40,762 bases of DNA from Corallococcus sp. CA053C. GTDB lineage: Bacteria; Myxococcota; Myxococcia; Myxococcales; Myxococcaceae. Positions 30,631 to 39,900 of the stretch are shown piece by piece. Position 1 is the stretch's first letter. Each line of letters opens with the position of its first letter. The stretch spans positions 1 to 40,762 of the forward strand of contig NZ_RAWA01000035.1 of NCBI RefSeq assembly GCF_003611675.1. Direction: 5' to 3'. The position numbers were made by a program, and so were the translations under genes. Under the pieces are notes generated by a model. The model searched no databases. It saw nothing but the letters and a program-made list of their open reading frames with translations, and was not told the DNA's origin.

Positions 30631-32919
30631 ATGAGCTGGAGCATCGAGGTACCCGCCGTGAACACGCTGAACCGTCCGTTGGGGGATTCCTCCCAGGAGC
30701 AGGCCCTGGGCCGCGCGGAGTGCAGCGTGAACCGGAAGGTCCCGCTGCCCGGAGGGTCGGTCCTGCTGGGGGCGTCGCTCAAGGTGCCGGTGGAGCTGTT
30801 CAACGGCCCGGAAGACAAGGACGCGGGAGGCGTCGTGGGCAAGCGGAGCGCGGACGCTCCGGACGGCTCCACGCCCGAGCCCCTCTTCCTTCCGGATGGG
30901 ATCACCTGCTGGTTGAAGTACGCCGCCGAGCTCAACGCCGAAGCCAGCGCGGAGGGCTCCCTTCCCTTCCTCACCCTGGACGGCAAGGGCGCCATCAACG
31001 TACGGGTGGCGGACTACCGGGGCCACCCCACCCGGAACCTCCTGGGCGACACGCTGCGCGAGGACGCGAAGACGCTGCGGCTCCCCTTCCAGGTGGACGA
31101 CGTGCGGGCCCTGGGCCCCGACGATGCGCTCGCCTTCCAGGCGCGCATCCAGTTGAAGACCGGCGCCACCCTGTCGTGGCCCATCGTCACCGCGGCGGTG
31201 GTGACGGCGCTCGCGAAGCGGGTGGGCCGGGCCGTAGCCCTCCAGCTCAAGGCCGACGTGGGCCTCTCCGTGGGCGGCTCGCTCCAGTTGGAGGACGAGC
31301 TGTGCCTCGTCTTCTCCCGACCGAAGAACCCGGGCCCGTTCACCGTGTCGGTCCGCAAGGCGACCTCGCACGGGGGCGCCGTGAAGATTGAAGCAGGCGC
31401 CACGCTCGGGGTGGAGTCCCCGGTGCTCACCGCGCTGCTGACCTCCGTGGCCTCCACCGAACAGGCCCAGGAAGTATCGAAGGTGATGGAGGCGCTCGAG
31501 GCCGGGAAGCTGAGCCCGACGCTGCTGACGGTGGCCACCGCGCTGCTCGGGGGGCTGGGGTTCAAGGAGGAGCTGGACGCGACGCAGACCACCGTGGAGA
31601 AGGTCTACGGCGAGCTGAAGACGCTCATCAAGGACAGCGTGTGCGCCACGCTGAAGGCGGGCTTCGAATACGAGTACGCCCGCTGCACCGAGGACACGAC
31701 GCTGATGGAGCTGGAGGTGCCGGAGGCGTCGCTGGGGGACGTGCACGAAGCGCTCATCTCTGGCGACCTGGCCCGCATCCAGCGCCAGGTGAAGGACGCC
31801 TGGACGCGCCGCTACTTCCAGATGACTTCGATTGAAACGCAGCGCACCCGGAGCTTCGGCCTGGGCTGGCGCGACGTCTTCCTGGCGAAGTCCGAGGACA
31901 GCAAGAAGCTGAAGGCCGTGGCACAGCACGCCTCGCGCGACCACGTGAACGGACCGCGCCGCTACGCCTTCCAGGGCGCTCGCTCGTACAAGCAGGAGGG
32001 TTGGCTCGCGGGGGCCCAGGTGCTCCAGGGCATCGACTTCAGCGCGCAGATGCCCGGGTTCTCCACCCGGCCGAGCGCGGATGCGTTCGCGTATGCCTTC
32101 TTCGCCCAATCCCGGTTCCAGGGCAGCCCGTCCCTCCAATGGCTGGAGGACACGGCCCGGGTCTGGGGCGCGCTGCCGGACGGAGGCTCCCCTGAACGGC
32201 TCACCGCGCTCGTCCAGGCCGCGCCGCGCGGCACCCGCATCACCGCGCGCTTCGAGCTGCGGATCGACTCGCCCACGTTCAAGAAGCTGCTGAAGCGGAT
32301 GGGGACCGACCCGGCGGCGGAGCTGGACTGCTTCGCCATCGCGCTCGCGCGGGCGCTCCCGTGGGAGTCCGTGGCCTTGCGCGCCTCCCCCGCGGTCCGG
32401 CAGCAGATCTACGCGCCCCTCTGGAAGAAGTACCTGATGGACCGCGCGAGGAACTGGGACAAGGCCTCCATCCTGCGCGGCGTGGATGACCGCTTGAAGC
32501 GGATGCAGCCGCCGGCCGCCCTCCAGAACCGGACCTGGGAACAGTCGGCGATGGCGGGCGGGGCCCCCACGCCGGCGACCTTCATGGGCGTGATGGAGAA
32601 CGCCTCCCGGTACGGCGGAGACGTGGGCGGCAGGCCCTACGGAAAGGTCTACGAAATCTGGGCCCGGCTGACCCAGCGGCTCCAGGCCTTGCAGCAGGCC
32701 ATCGACGCGCGGAGCCCGCTGTCGGACGACCCCGAACACTCCATCATCGTGGATGCGTTCGACCCGCTGGAGGACTCGGGCTCCGACGGGTTCCGGCTCA
32801 CCGCCACCGTCGCGTGGTTCCTGGAGCTGTCACGGCACTGGGGCTTCCGCGCGGACCTCCAGCCACTCGTGGGGATCAAGGTCGGCGACCAGCCGGAGCT
32901 GCTCCTCACGTCCGTCTGA
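30631..32919 (+). CDS. Large hypothetical protein (762 aa), no recognised domain
   Basis: A 762-residue protein without signal peptide or clear membrane helix. Residues about 15-240 are rich in alternating hydrophobic strands (VLLGASLKVPVELF, ALQLKADVGLSVGGSLQLED, PFTVSVRKA); 260-350 is helical (EVSKVMEALEAGKLSP, TTVEKVYGELKTLIKD); the C-terminal half mixes both, with many aromatic residues and an FRLTATVAWFLELSRHWGF end. I recognise no family and no catalytic motif. ATG 30631 follows a G-run at normal spacing; ATG 30625 is only 1 base from that run. A frame of 983 codons on the opposite strand is only a codon-bias shadow. It is divergent from the DUF2378 pair and convergent with the Sel1 gene. 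Confidence 0.8.
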   Translation: MSWSIEVPAVNTLNRPLGDSSQEQALGRAECSVNRKVPLPGGSVLLGASLKVPVELFNGPEDKDAGGVVGKRSADAPDGSTPEPLFLPDGITCWLKYAAELNAEASAEGSLPFLTLDGKGAINVRVADYRGHPTRNLLGDTLREDAKTLRLPFQVDDVRALGPDDALAFQARIQLKTGATLSWPIVTAAVVTALAKRVGRAVALQLKADVGLSVGGSLQLEDELCLVFSRPKNPGPFTVSVRKATSHGGAVKIEAGATLGVESPVLTALLTSVASTEQAQEVSKVMEALEAGKLSPTLLTVATALLGGLGFKEELDATQTTVEKVYGELKTLIKDSVCATLKAGFEYEYARCTEDTTLMELEVPEASLGDVHEALISGDLARIQRQVKDAWTRRYFQMTSIETQRTRSFGLGWRDVFLAKSEDSKKLKAVAQHASRDHVNGPRRYAFQGARSYKQEGWLAGAQVLQGIDFSAQMPGFSTRPSADAFAYAFFAQSRFQGSPSLQWLEDTARVWGALPDGGSPERLTALVQAAPRGTRITARFELRIDSPTFKKLLKRMGTDPAAELDCFAIALARALPWESVALRASPAVRQQIYAPLWKKYLMDRARNWDKASILRGVDDRLKRMQPPAALQNRTWEQSAMAGGAPTPATFMGVMENASRYGGDVGGRPYGKVYEIWARLTQRLQALQQAIDARSPLSDDPEHSIIVDAFDPLEDSGSDGFRLTATVAWFLELSRHWGFRADLQPLVGIKVGDQPELLLTSV

Positions 32920-32941
32920 ACGGCGGGGGTCCTCTCCGCAC

Positions 32942-32970
32942 GGGAGCGGCGCTTTTCGCTGGCCGCTCCC
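32942..32970. terminator. Bidirectional terminator hairpin
   Basis: GGGAGCGGC (32942-32950) and GCCGCTCCC (32962-32970) form a perfect 9-bp stem with an 11-base loop containing TTTT. It lies between the convergent stops of the orphan gene (32919) and the Sel1 gene (32981), so it can end both transcripts. Confidence 0.7.
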
Positions 32971-32980
32971 CCCCGCGTCC

Positions 32981-35074
32981 CTACTCCTGGCACTCCAGCT
33001 CCCGCCGCGTTTCGGACAGGAGGGCGCAGGCCCTGCGCCGGGCCTCCTGGGCCTTGAGCACGTTCCGGACAATGCCCTGGCCTTCCTCCAACTGCTTCGC
33101 CAGCAGCACGCAGCCCTCCGGCTCGCCCCGCTCGCACGCCATGGAGGCGAAGATCACCACGCCCTGCGGGGACCGCACCCCGCGCCCCCCTTCGTCATGC
33201 ATCTGCGCCATGACCAGACAGCCCAGGCCGCTTCCGCCCGTGCAGGCCCGCACGCCCGCCTCCTTCGCCGCCTCCGGGTCCTCGACCAGGCCGAGCCCCT
33301 TCTGGTAGCCCTCGGCCACCTCGCCACAGGCGTCCGGGTTGCCGTCGTCGCACGCCGCCAGCTGCTTGCGACGGCTGGCCGTCGCTGGCGGCAGAGGAAG
33401 GCCCAACTCCTCGCAGGACGGGTTCACGTGCGCCTTGCAGGCCTGGACCTTGAGGCGGTGCAGCGCCTCGGGGTCCTTCGCCCCGGACGCGTCGGAGGAC
33501 CGCGCCGCACCGAGCAGGCGGGAGCAGGAATAGGAATCCTCCAGGGCGAAGCAGCCCCGGCTCCACGCCTGGTGCGCGCGCGCCTTGCTCGTGAACCCGG
33601 TTTCGGCGAACTCGAAGAGATCGCCCAGGGCATGACACGCCCGGCCCCCATCGTCCCGCGCGCAGCCCTTCTCCAGGAACTGCCGGCTCTCGCGGAGGTG
33701 GATGGGCCCACCCTTCCACCACAGGTACAGATCCACCAGCTCCACGCACCCGTCGACATCGCCTCCGTCGCAGCCCTGCTGGAGCGCCCGCTCCGCCCCT
33801 GCCTCGCTGCGAACCGCCCCCGACATGCCCCGCCTGAGGAGCAATCCCAGACGGGTGCACGCATTGGCCCGCCCGGCCTTGCACGCGGCGTCCAGCCGCG
33901 CCACGGGGTCCAGCACGGTCGCGTTCTCCATCGGCACCACCCGCCGCGCCGGCTTCACCCGCGCCGGGTCGAGTCGCAGCGACTCCAGCACCGACGACGG
34001 CTTCGCTTCCTCGCGCGGCTCCGGGCGCGGCGCCGGCAGGTTCAATCGCAGCGACTCCAGCACCGACTGCTTCGGCTCCGGCCGGGGTGCCCCTTCCGGC
34101 GTGAGCCCCAGCATGCGCCGCATCGCCTCGCAGCCCTCGGGGACCTCGTTGTCGCACGCGTGCTTGTAGAACACCGTCGCGCGGCCGGGGTTCTGCTTCA
34201 CGGAGGCGCCCTTCTCGTACGCCACCCCCATCAGGTAGCACGCCATCCCCTTCACCTCGCCCGTCCCGGGGGCGTCACACATCCCGCGGATCTTCGCGAG
34301 CTTCGCGCCGTCCTCGGCCGACACCGCCGGCTCCGGCGTCGCGCGCCCGGGAAGCTCGGCGCGCTCGCACGCCGTCTTCGAGCCCAGGTCGCACGCCTGA
34401 CGGAAGTAGCTCACCGCGAGCTCCGGATCCTTGCGCACGCGCGAGCCGTCCTGGAACTCGTTGGCCATCGTGAGGCACGCGGTCACCACCTCCGCGTTGC
34501 AGGCCTTCACCAACAGGTCCATCCCGCCGGCCACGTCCTGCGTGAGCCCGAAGGCCCCCATCAGCTTCAACACGCCCAGGTTGTTGCACGACATGCCGTC
34601 GCTGTGGATGCACCCGCGCTGGAAGAAGTGCACCGCCTGGTCCTGGCGCTTCTCCACCCCGCGCCCCTCGCCGTACAGCAGCGCGAGCCGTCCGCAGCCC
34701 TCCCCGATGTCCCGGTCACACGCCTGCTGGTACAGCTTCGCCGCGCCCGCTTCGTCCTTCGCGATGCCCCGGCCCTCCTCCTTCAACTGCCCCAGCCCCA
34801 CGCAGCTCCTCGTGTCTCCGCCGTTGCAGCCCAGCTCGTACAGCGTCGCCGCCCTCGCCTCGTCCTTCGGGACGCCGTCGCCCTTGAGGTGGCGCCCGGC
34901 GCTGTTGAAGCACGCCTCCACCCGGGTCCCTCCGCACGTCCGCAGGTACAGCGTGGACAGCTGCTCCTCGGCCTCCGACTTCGCCACCTCCTCGGAGGAC
35001 GAATGGGCACACGCCACGAGCATTGCGAGGGCTGGCAACGCCAGCCACGCGAAGAGGGATTTCACTGAAGGCAT
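32981..35074 (-). CDS. Sel1-repeat Cys-rich lipoprotein
   Basis: A 697-residue predicted lipoprotein (lipobox LVAC, Cys22). It is built from Sel1-like repeats, helical pairs with the pattern A..LY..GC..GD..SC..LG.L...G.G......A. Most repeats have a Cys pair spaced as in the disulfide-linked Hcp (Helicobacter cysteine-rich) proteins, which fits a location outside the cytoplasm. Two repeat blocks (about 40-330 and 410-680) are joined by a Pro/Arg linker holding a repeated SVLESLRL motif. Sel1 proteins usually scaffold protein complexes. ATG 35074 is preceded by GGAAGG at 7-base spacing. It is divergent from the dehydrogenase gene with a 90-base gap. Confidence 0.88.
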   Translation of the reverse strand: MPSVKSLFAWLALPALAMLVACAHSSSEEVAKSEAEEQLSTLYLRTCGGTRVEACFNSAGRHLKGDGVPKDEARAATLYELGCNGGDTRSCVGLGQLKEEGRGIAKDEAGAAKLYQQACDRDIGEGCGRLALLYGEGRGVEKRQDQAVHFFQRGCIHSDGMSCNNLGVLKLMGAFGLTQDVAGGMDLLVKACNAEVVTACLTMANEFQDGSRVRKDPELAVSYFRQACDLGSKTACERAELPGRATPEPAVSAEDGAKLAKIRGMCDAPGTGEVKGMACYLMGVAYEKGASVKQNPGRATVFYKHACDNEVPEGCEAMRRMLGLTPEGAPRPEPKQSVLESLRLNLPAPRPEPREEAKPSSVLESLRLDPARVKPARRVVPMENATVLDPVARLDAACKAGRANACTRLGLLLRRGMSGAVRSEAGAERALQQGCDGGDVDGCVELVDLYLWWKGGPIHLRESRQFLEKGCARDDGGRACHALGDLFEFAETGFTSKARAHQAWSRGCFALEDSYSCSRLLGAARSSDASGAKDPEALHRLKVQACKAHVNPSCEELGLPLPPATASRRKQLAACDDGNPDACGEVAEGYQKGLGLVEDPEAAKEAGVRACTGGSGLGCLVMAQMHDEGGRGVRSPQGVVIFASMACERGEPEGCVLLAKQLEEGQGIVRNVLKAQEARRRACALLSETRRELECQE

Positions 35075-35164
35075 GTCTCATCCTTCCACCCCACCGCGGC
35101 CCGGTCGAGGACCCCCACCGTCACCCGGGCCCCACGCACACCGCCTTCCTATGATTGACGCACC

Positions 35165-36037
35165 ATGCAAGCGCCACCTCGACCAACACCCCGCCCGCAG
35201 CCCCCAGAAGCCCTCTCCCCACGGGGCCCTCCGGACCCACGGTGGGCCCTCATCCTCGGCGCCTCGTCCGGCACGGGCGCGGCCATCGCGGAGGCCGTCG
35301 CGCGCACGCCGGGGTTGAATGTCTTTGGCGTGCACCGGGGCCGCTACCCGGAGGCCGCGGACCGGATGGAGGCGAGCGTGCGCGAGGCGGGCCGCGACGT
35401 GCTGCTGCGGCAGGCGGACGCCTCCACCCCCGAGTCCGCCGACGCGGGCGCGGACGCCCTGCTCGCGCACGCGGGCCCCCAGTGCGTGAAGCTCTTCGTC
35501 CACGCCATCGCGGGCGCGTCCGTGGGGCGCTTCCTGTCGGAGGGGCCGGACCGCCTGCACCCGCGCCGCGTGCAGCGCACCTTCGACTGCATGGCCCACT
35601 CGTTCGTGTACTGGACGCAGGCGCTGGTGGAGCGCGACCTGCTGGCCCCGGACGCGCGGCTGCTGGGGCTGCAGAACCCGTTGGATCAGACGCACCTGGG
35701 CAACACCGGCCTCATCAGCGCCTCCAAGGCCGCGCTGGAGATGTACGTGCGTCACCTGGCGGTGGAGCTGGGCCCCAAGGGCCACCGGGTCAACCTGCTC
35801 AAGTTCGGCACGGTGATGACGCCCGCGCTGAGCCACGTCTACTCGCCGGAGGCCCTGGCCCGGCTGGAGCAGCGCCACGCGGCCATGAACCCCGCGGGGC
35901 GCATGTGCACGGTGCAGGAGGTGGCGCGCTTCGTCACCGTGCTCACCGGCGACGACGCGGGCTGGTTCAACGGGGCCACCATCGACTTCACCGGTGGCAT
36001 GACGCTCCGGCTGATGGACCTGGTGCTCAATCCCTGA
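35165..36037 (+). CDS. Short-chain dehydrogenase/reductase lacking the catalytic Tyr
   Basis: A 290-residue Rossmann-fold protein of the SDR superfamily. The cofactor loop is GASSGTG (about residues 33-39). The usual NNAG is replaced by VHAIAG, as in enoyl-ACP reductases of the FabI type, and the C-terminus ends in the SDR pattern DAGWFNGATIDFTGGM. The catalytic region reads NTGLISASKAALE: the Lys is present, but neither the YxxxK Tyr nor the FabI Y-x6-K Tyr is. It may be inactive, use another residue, or bind the nucleotide only. No ribosome-binding site is visible before ATG 35165 and the first 25 residues are Pro-rich. Its stop overlaps the convergent methyltransferase by 11 bases. Confidence 0.82.
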   Translation: MQAPPRPTPRPQPPEALSPRGPPDPRWALILGASSGTGAAIAEAVARTPGLNVFGVHRGRYPEAADRMEASVREAGRDVLLRQADASTPESADAGADALLAHAGPQCVKLFVHAIAGASVGRFLSEGPDRLHPRRVQRTFDCMAHSFVYWTQALVERDLLAPDARLLGLQNPLDQTHLGNTGLISASKAALEMYVRHLAVELGPKGHRVNLLKFGTVMTPALSHVYSPEALARLEQRHAAMNPAGRMCTVQEVARFVTVLTGDDAGWFNGATIDFTGGMTLRLMDLVLNP

Positions 36038-36902
36038 CGGCCGGCGCCTGCTCCGGAACGCGGAACGTGAGGCAGTAGTAGAACGGTGACACCTGTTCCT
36101 CGATGACGCCTTCGGCGTTGCGGGGCAGGAGCGCGCGCGGGCTCCGGGCATCGCGCGTGTAGAACGTCAGGGCACGGAAGGCCGCGCGCTGGAACAGCGA
36201 CGGACGCAAGCTCGCGTCCAGTTGCTCGTCCACCACCACCAGCGGCGTGCCGGGCAGGGCCACGCGCGCCATCTCCAGCAGCGCCACCGCGGGCTGGCGA
36301 TAGCCCCCGATGCCGCCCACGTGGAACACGCGGTCGAACGTCGCGTCACGGAAGGGCAGCGCGTGCGCATCCGCCAGGAGCAGCCGGGTGTCCTGCATGC
36401 GCCGATCCTTGCGCAGCCGCTTCTCGCACTGCGCGAGCATCCCGGTGCTCAGGTCCAGCCCCCACACCTCCACGTCCAGGCCGGGCGGCAGCGCGCCCCG
36501 GATGCGCGGCAGGTTCGCGCCCGCGCCCACGCCCACCTCCAGCACCCGCACCGGCTGCCCGTCCTCGCGCGGACGCAGGGCGCCCAACTCCAGCCGCCGC
36601 ATGTACCCGTCGCGCATCCGCGACTCGGAGACGGACTGGAACAGCGGCGTCAGCACCGCCGTCAGCGGATCATGCAGCGCGGGCAGCCCGTCATAGAGAT
36701 GGCGCATCAAGCGGTCCGTGCCCTGCACGCGGTCTTCGCGGAATAGCCGCGCGACGCCCTCGTCCACGTCCCACGTCTCGCCGCAGCCGCCGCAGCGCAG
36801 CCGGCCCTCGGTGATGCGGTCGTCCTCGTTGAGTCCGTGCCACACCAACCGGCCCCGGCAGTCCGGACACGCCAGGACCGCCACGTCGCCCACTCGCATC
36901 AT
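36027..36902 (-). CDS. SAM-dependent methyltransferase with N-terminal zinc ribbon
   Basis: A 291-residue class I methyltransferase. Four cysteines (C12, C15, C37, C40; CPDC ... CGGC) form a Trm112-like zinc ribbon at the N-terminus. Motif I is VLEVGVGAGANLP (about 120-132), motif II VEVWGLDLSTGML, then LLLADAHALPFRDATFDRVFHVGG, the UbiE/type 11 style. The C-terminal part (FYTRDARSP) is probably the substrate side. ATG 36902 overlaps the kinase stop (ATGA), so it is translationally coupled to the PknK-like protein. The substrate is unknown; small molecules or lipids are typical. Confidence 0.9.
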   Translation of the reverse strand: MMRVGDVAVLACPDCRGRLVWHGLNEDDRITEGRLRCGGCGETWDVDEGVARLFREDRVQGTDRLMRHLYDGLPALHDPLTAVLTPLFQSVSESRMRDGYMRRLELGALRPREDGQPVRVLEVGVGAGANLPRIRGALPPGLDVEVWGLDLSTGMLAQCEKRLRKDRRMQDTRLLLADAHALPFRDATFDRVFHVGGIGGYRQPAVALLEMARVALPGTPLVVVDEQLDASLRPSLFQRAAFRALTFYTRDARSPRALLPRNAEGVIEEQVSPFYYCLTFRVPEQAPAVRD

Positions 36903-39900
36903 CGCGTCGTCACCGCCATGCCTTCCGCCGTAATGCCCAGGGCCTGCTCGGCCTCGGCGCGCGCCAGGTCCTCGCGCGCGTCCAGCCGGGTGAAGTCCTC
37001 CACCGCCCGCCGCAGCAGGTCCGCGCGCTCGGGGTCTTCCACGGGCAGGTGCCGGGCCCACTCCAGCCGCGCGCGCGCCGCCTCGTAGGGCATCCGCCGC
37101 TTCGTCGCTTCGGTGATGCACCGCTGCCACGCGCGGAACGCCTTGGGGTGCTTGCCCGCGAGCCACGCCTCGCAGCCGCGCCACAGCCACGCCGAGGGCT
37201 CGCCGAAGGGGAACACCCGCGCGAAGTCCTCCACCGCCTTGAGCGCGACGCGGGCGCTGTGCGACAGCGCCTGGAGCCCCGGCCCCGGCGTCTCGCGCGC
37301 CCACAGCGTGAGCAGCACCTCCGCGACCGCCGTGGCCCCGAAGTAGACGAAGTGCGCCACCGGCTTGCCGGCCGACAGCCGCACCAGTGCCTTCTCCGCC
37401 GCCGCGCGCGCGCCCGCCGCGTCGCCCTCGCGCAGGCACAGGAGCGCCAGCGTGCCGTCCACGATGATGCGGTCGGTGGCCCCGCCGTGCGCCTCCGTCC
37501 ACGCCAACGCCGGCTCCAGCGCGACGCGGGCCCGCCCGTGCTCGCCCAGCCGCAGCAGGATGTGCGCGCGGTAGTGCATGGCCCAGTGCTGCGTCTGCAC
37601 CGCGCCCCGGCGCACCGCGGACGCCTCCAGCCAGTCCATCAGCGGCAGCCCGCGCGCGAACTGGCCCTGGTAGCAGAGCGCCACGGTGAGCAGCGCGCGG
37701 CACTCCTCCGCCAGCCGCAGGTCCCCCACCGAGTCCACGATGGACGTCGCGCGCCGAAGCCACGCCTCCACGTCCTGCCAGTGGGCCTGGTACACCGCGC
37801 ACACCGCGTTGCGGTTGAGCACGTAGGCCAGGTCCACCGGGCGGCCCACGCGCTCCGCCACCTCCCCCGCCCGCTTCACCCACGCGTCCGCCACCCGGTG
37901 CACCGGCACCGTGCCCGCCACCACCGCCATCACCGTGTAGCCGCGCGCCAGCTCCGGCGAGGGCCCCGCGGGCTCGCACAGGTTCAGCATCCGCAGGCCG
38001 CTCCAGAGCACCGGCAGCGCTTCCTGCGCGTAGATGAACGCGTCCGTGAGGCGCATCAGCAGCCGGCCCGCCACCCGCCGCACCTCGCGGCGCCGCGCCG
38101 AGTCGTCCACGTACGCGTCCGGCCGAGCGCTCTGCGCCAGCCGCGACAGCGCCTGCCAGAGCGTGCCCAGCACCCACCCGGTGCGCGTCGTGGGCACGGG
38201 CCAGCCGAAGTGCCGGAGCGCCGCCTCCGCGTGCGCGCGGAAGGCCTCCAGGTCTCCCAATTGGAAGCGCGCCTCCGCCAGCAGCGCCTCCATGTGGCCC
38301 TGCTCCCGCGCCGTCGCGTTCGGGGCGCGCGTCAGCGCCCGCGTGAGCAGGGGCAGCGCCTCGCGGCACGCCCCCACCTCCAGCGCCTCCTCGCCCGCGC
38401 GCCGCGCGTGGAGCGCCTCGCGGGCCGCGTCCTGGGCCTGCCCCCAGTGGTACGACAGCGCCGCGGCGTGGCCCCGCGGATGGGCCGCCTCCAGCGCCTC
38501 CGCCGCGCGCCGGTGGAGCGCGGGCCGCGACCCGGGCGTCAGGTCCTCCAGGAGCCGCTCCCGCAGCTTGTCGTGCGCGAAGCGCCAGCGGCCGTCCGCC
38601 ACGTCCAGCACCGCCGCCGCGGCACAGTCGGTGAGCCACGCCTCCACGTCCACGCCCGGCGCCGCCCGCTGGAGCACCGGCAGGTCCAGCTCCCGGCCGA
38701 GCAGCGCCGCCACGTCCAACAGTCCCCGCGCGGACCGGGGCACCTTCTCCAGCCGGCGCTGCACCAGGGCCCGCATGCCGCCCGCCCACACGCGCTCCGG
38801 CAGCGCGCGCGCCTCCAACCGGTCTCCGAGCTGGGCTCCGAGCCGGTCACCGAGCCGATCCAGGCCGCCCGCGTCCTCCGCCAGCGCGCGCACCACCTCC
38901 ACGAGGAAGAAGGGGTTGCCCTCCGTCTCGCGGCGCAGCAGCTCCAGCACGTCGGGCCGCCGGCCCACGGCGCCCAGCATGGACTCGCCCAGGAGCGCGA
39001 TCTCCTCCGCGTCCAGCCGGGGCAGCCGCAGCGTCCGGGAGCCGGGCACGCGCTCGGGCAGCTGCGGGGTCTCGTCGTCGCGGAAGCTCGCGAGCAGCAG
39101 CAGCGGCAGCCCGGAGGCCCGCGCCGCGAGCCGCGCGAGCAGCTGGAGCGACTCGCTGTGCGCCTGGTGCAGGTCCTCCAGGATGACGACGGTGGGCTGG
39201 GACAGCCGGGCGAAGACGTCCTCCACCGTCTGGTGCAGCCGCAGCTGCGCCATCTCCGCGTCCAGCTCCGGGGCGGCGGGCACCGCGTGGCCCAGCAGCG
39301 CCTCCATGTCCGGCACCAGCGGCTTGAGGACGCGCGCCTCGCGGTCGGACAGCTCCGTGAGCATGGGCAGCCAGCGCAGCACCGCGCGCCACTCCTGGTA
39401 CGGCAGGCCGCCGGTGTCCACCGCCTGCCCGCGCACCACCACCGCGCCGCGCACGAGCGCCTGCGCGCGCATCTCCTCCAGCAGGCGCGACTTGCCCACG
39501 CCGCTCTCCCCGCCCACGAGCCACGCGCTGCCCTGGCCCGCCATCGCGCGGTCGAGCACGTCCATCAGGTGCTCGCGCTCGCGCACGCGGCCCACGAAGC
39601 GCGCGGACTGCAGGAAGCTGTCGCGCGTGGCGGCGGACTCGGCGGGCAGGGGCTGGTCGGTGGCGGCGCACAGCGCGGCGATGGCGGCCTGCGCGTCGCG
39701 TGGACGGCGGTGCGCGTCCGGCGCCACCAGCTGCTCCAGCAGCGCCTTGAGCGCGGGCGGGAAGCCCGGCGTCGCGAACACCTGGCCTCCGTGGGGCAGC
39801 CGCCCGAAGAACATCTGGCACGCCATGGCGCCGAAGCCGAAGAGGTCGGTCTGTTCGGACGGGGGCTGGTCCTCGAACAGCTCCGGGGCGAGGTAGCCCG

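Noticed and set aside
29788-32739. A 983-codon open frame on the minus strand across the orphan gene and DUF2378 copy 2
   Set aside because: Only its last 198 codons are the DUF2378 gene; the rest mirrors the plus-strand orphan gene and results from high third-position GC.
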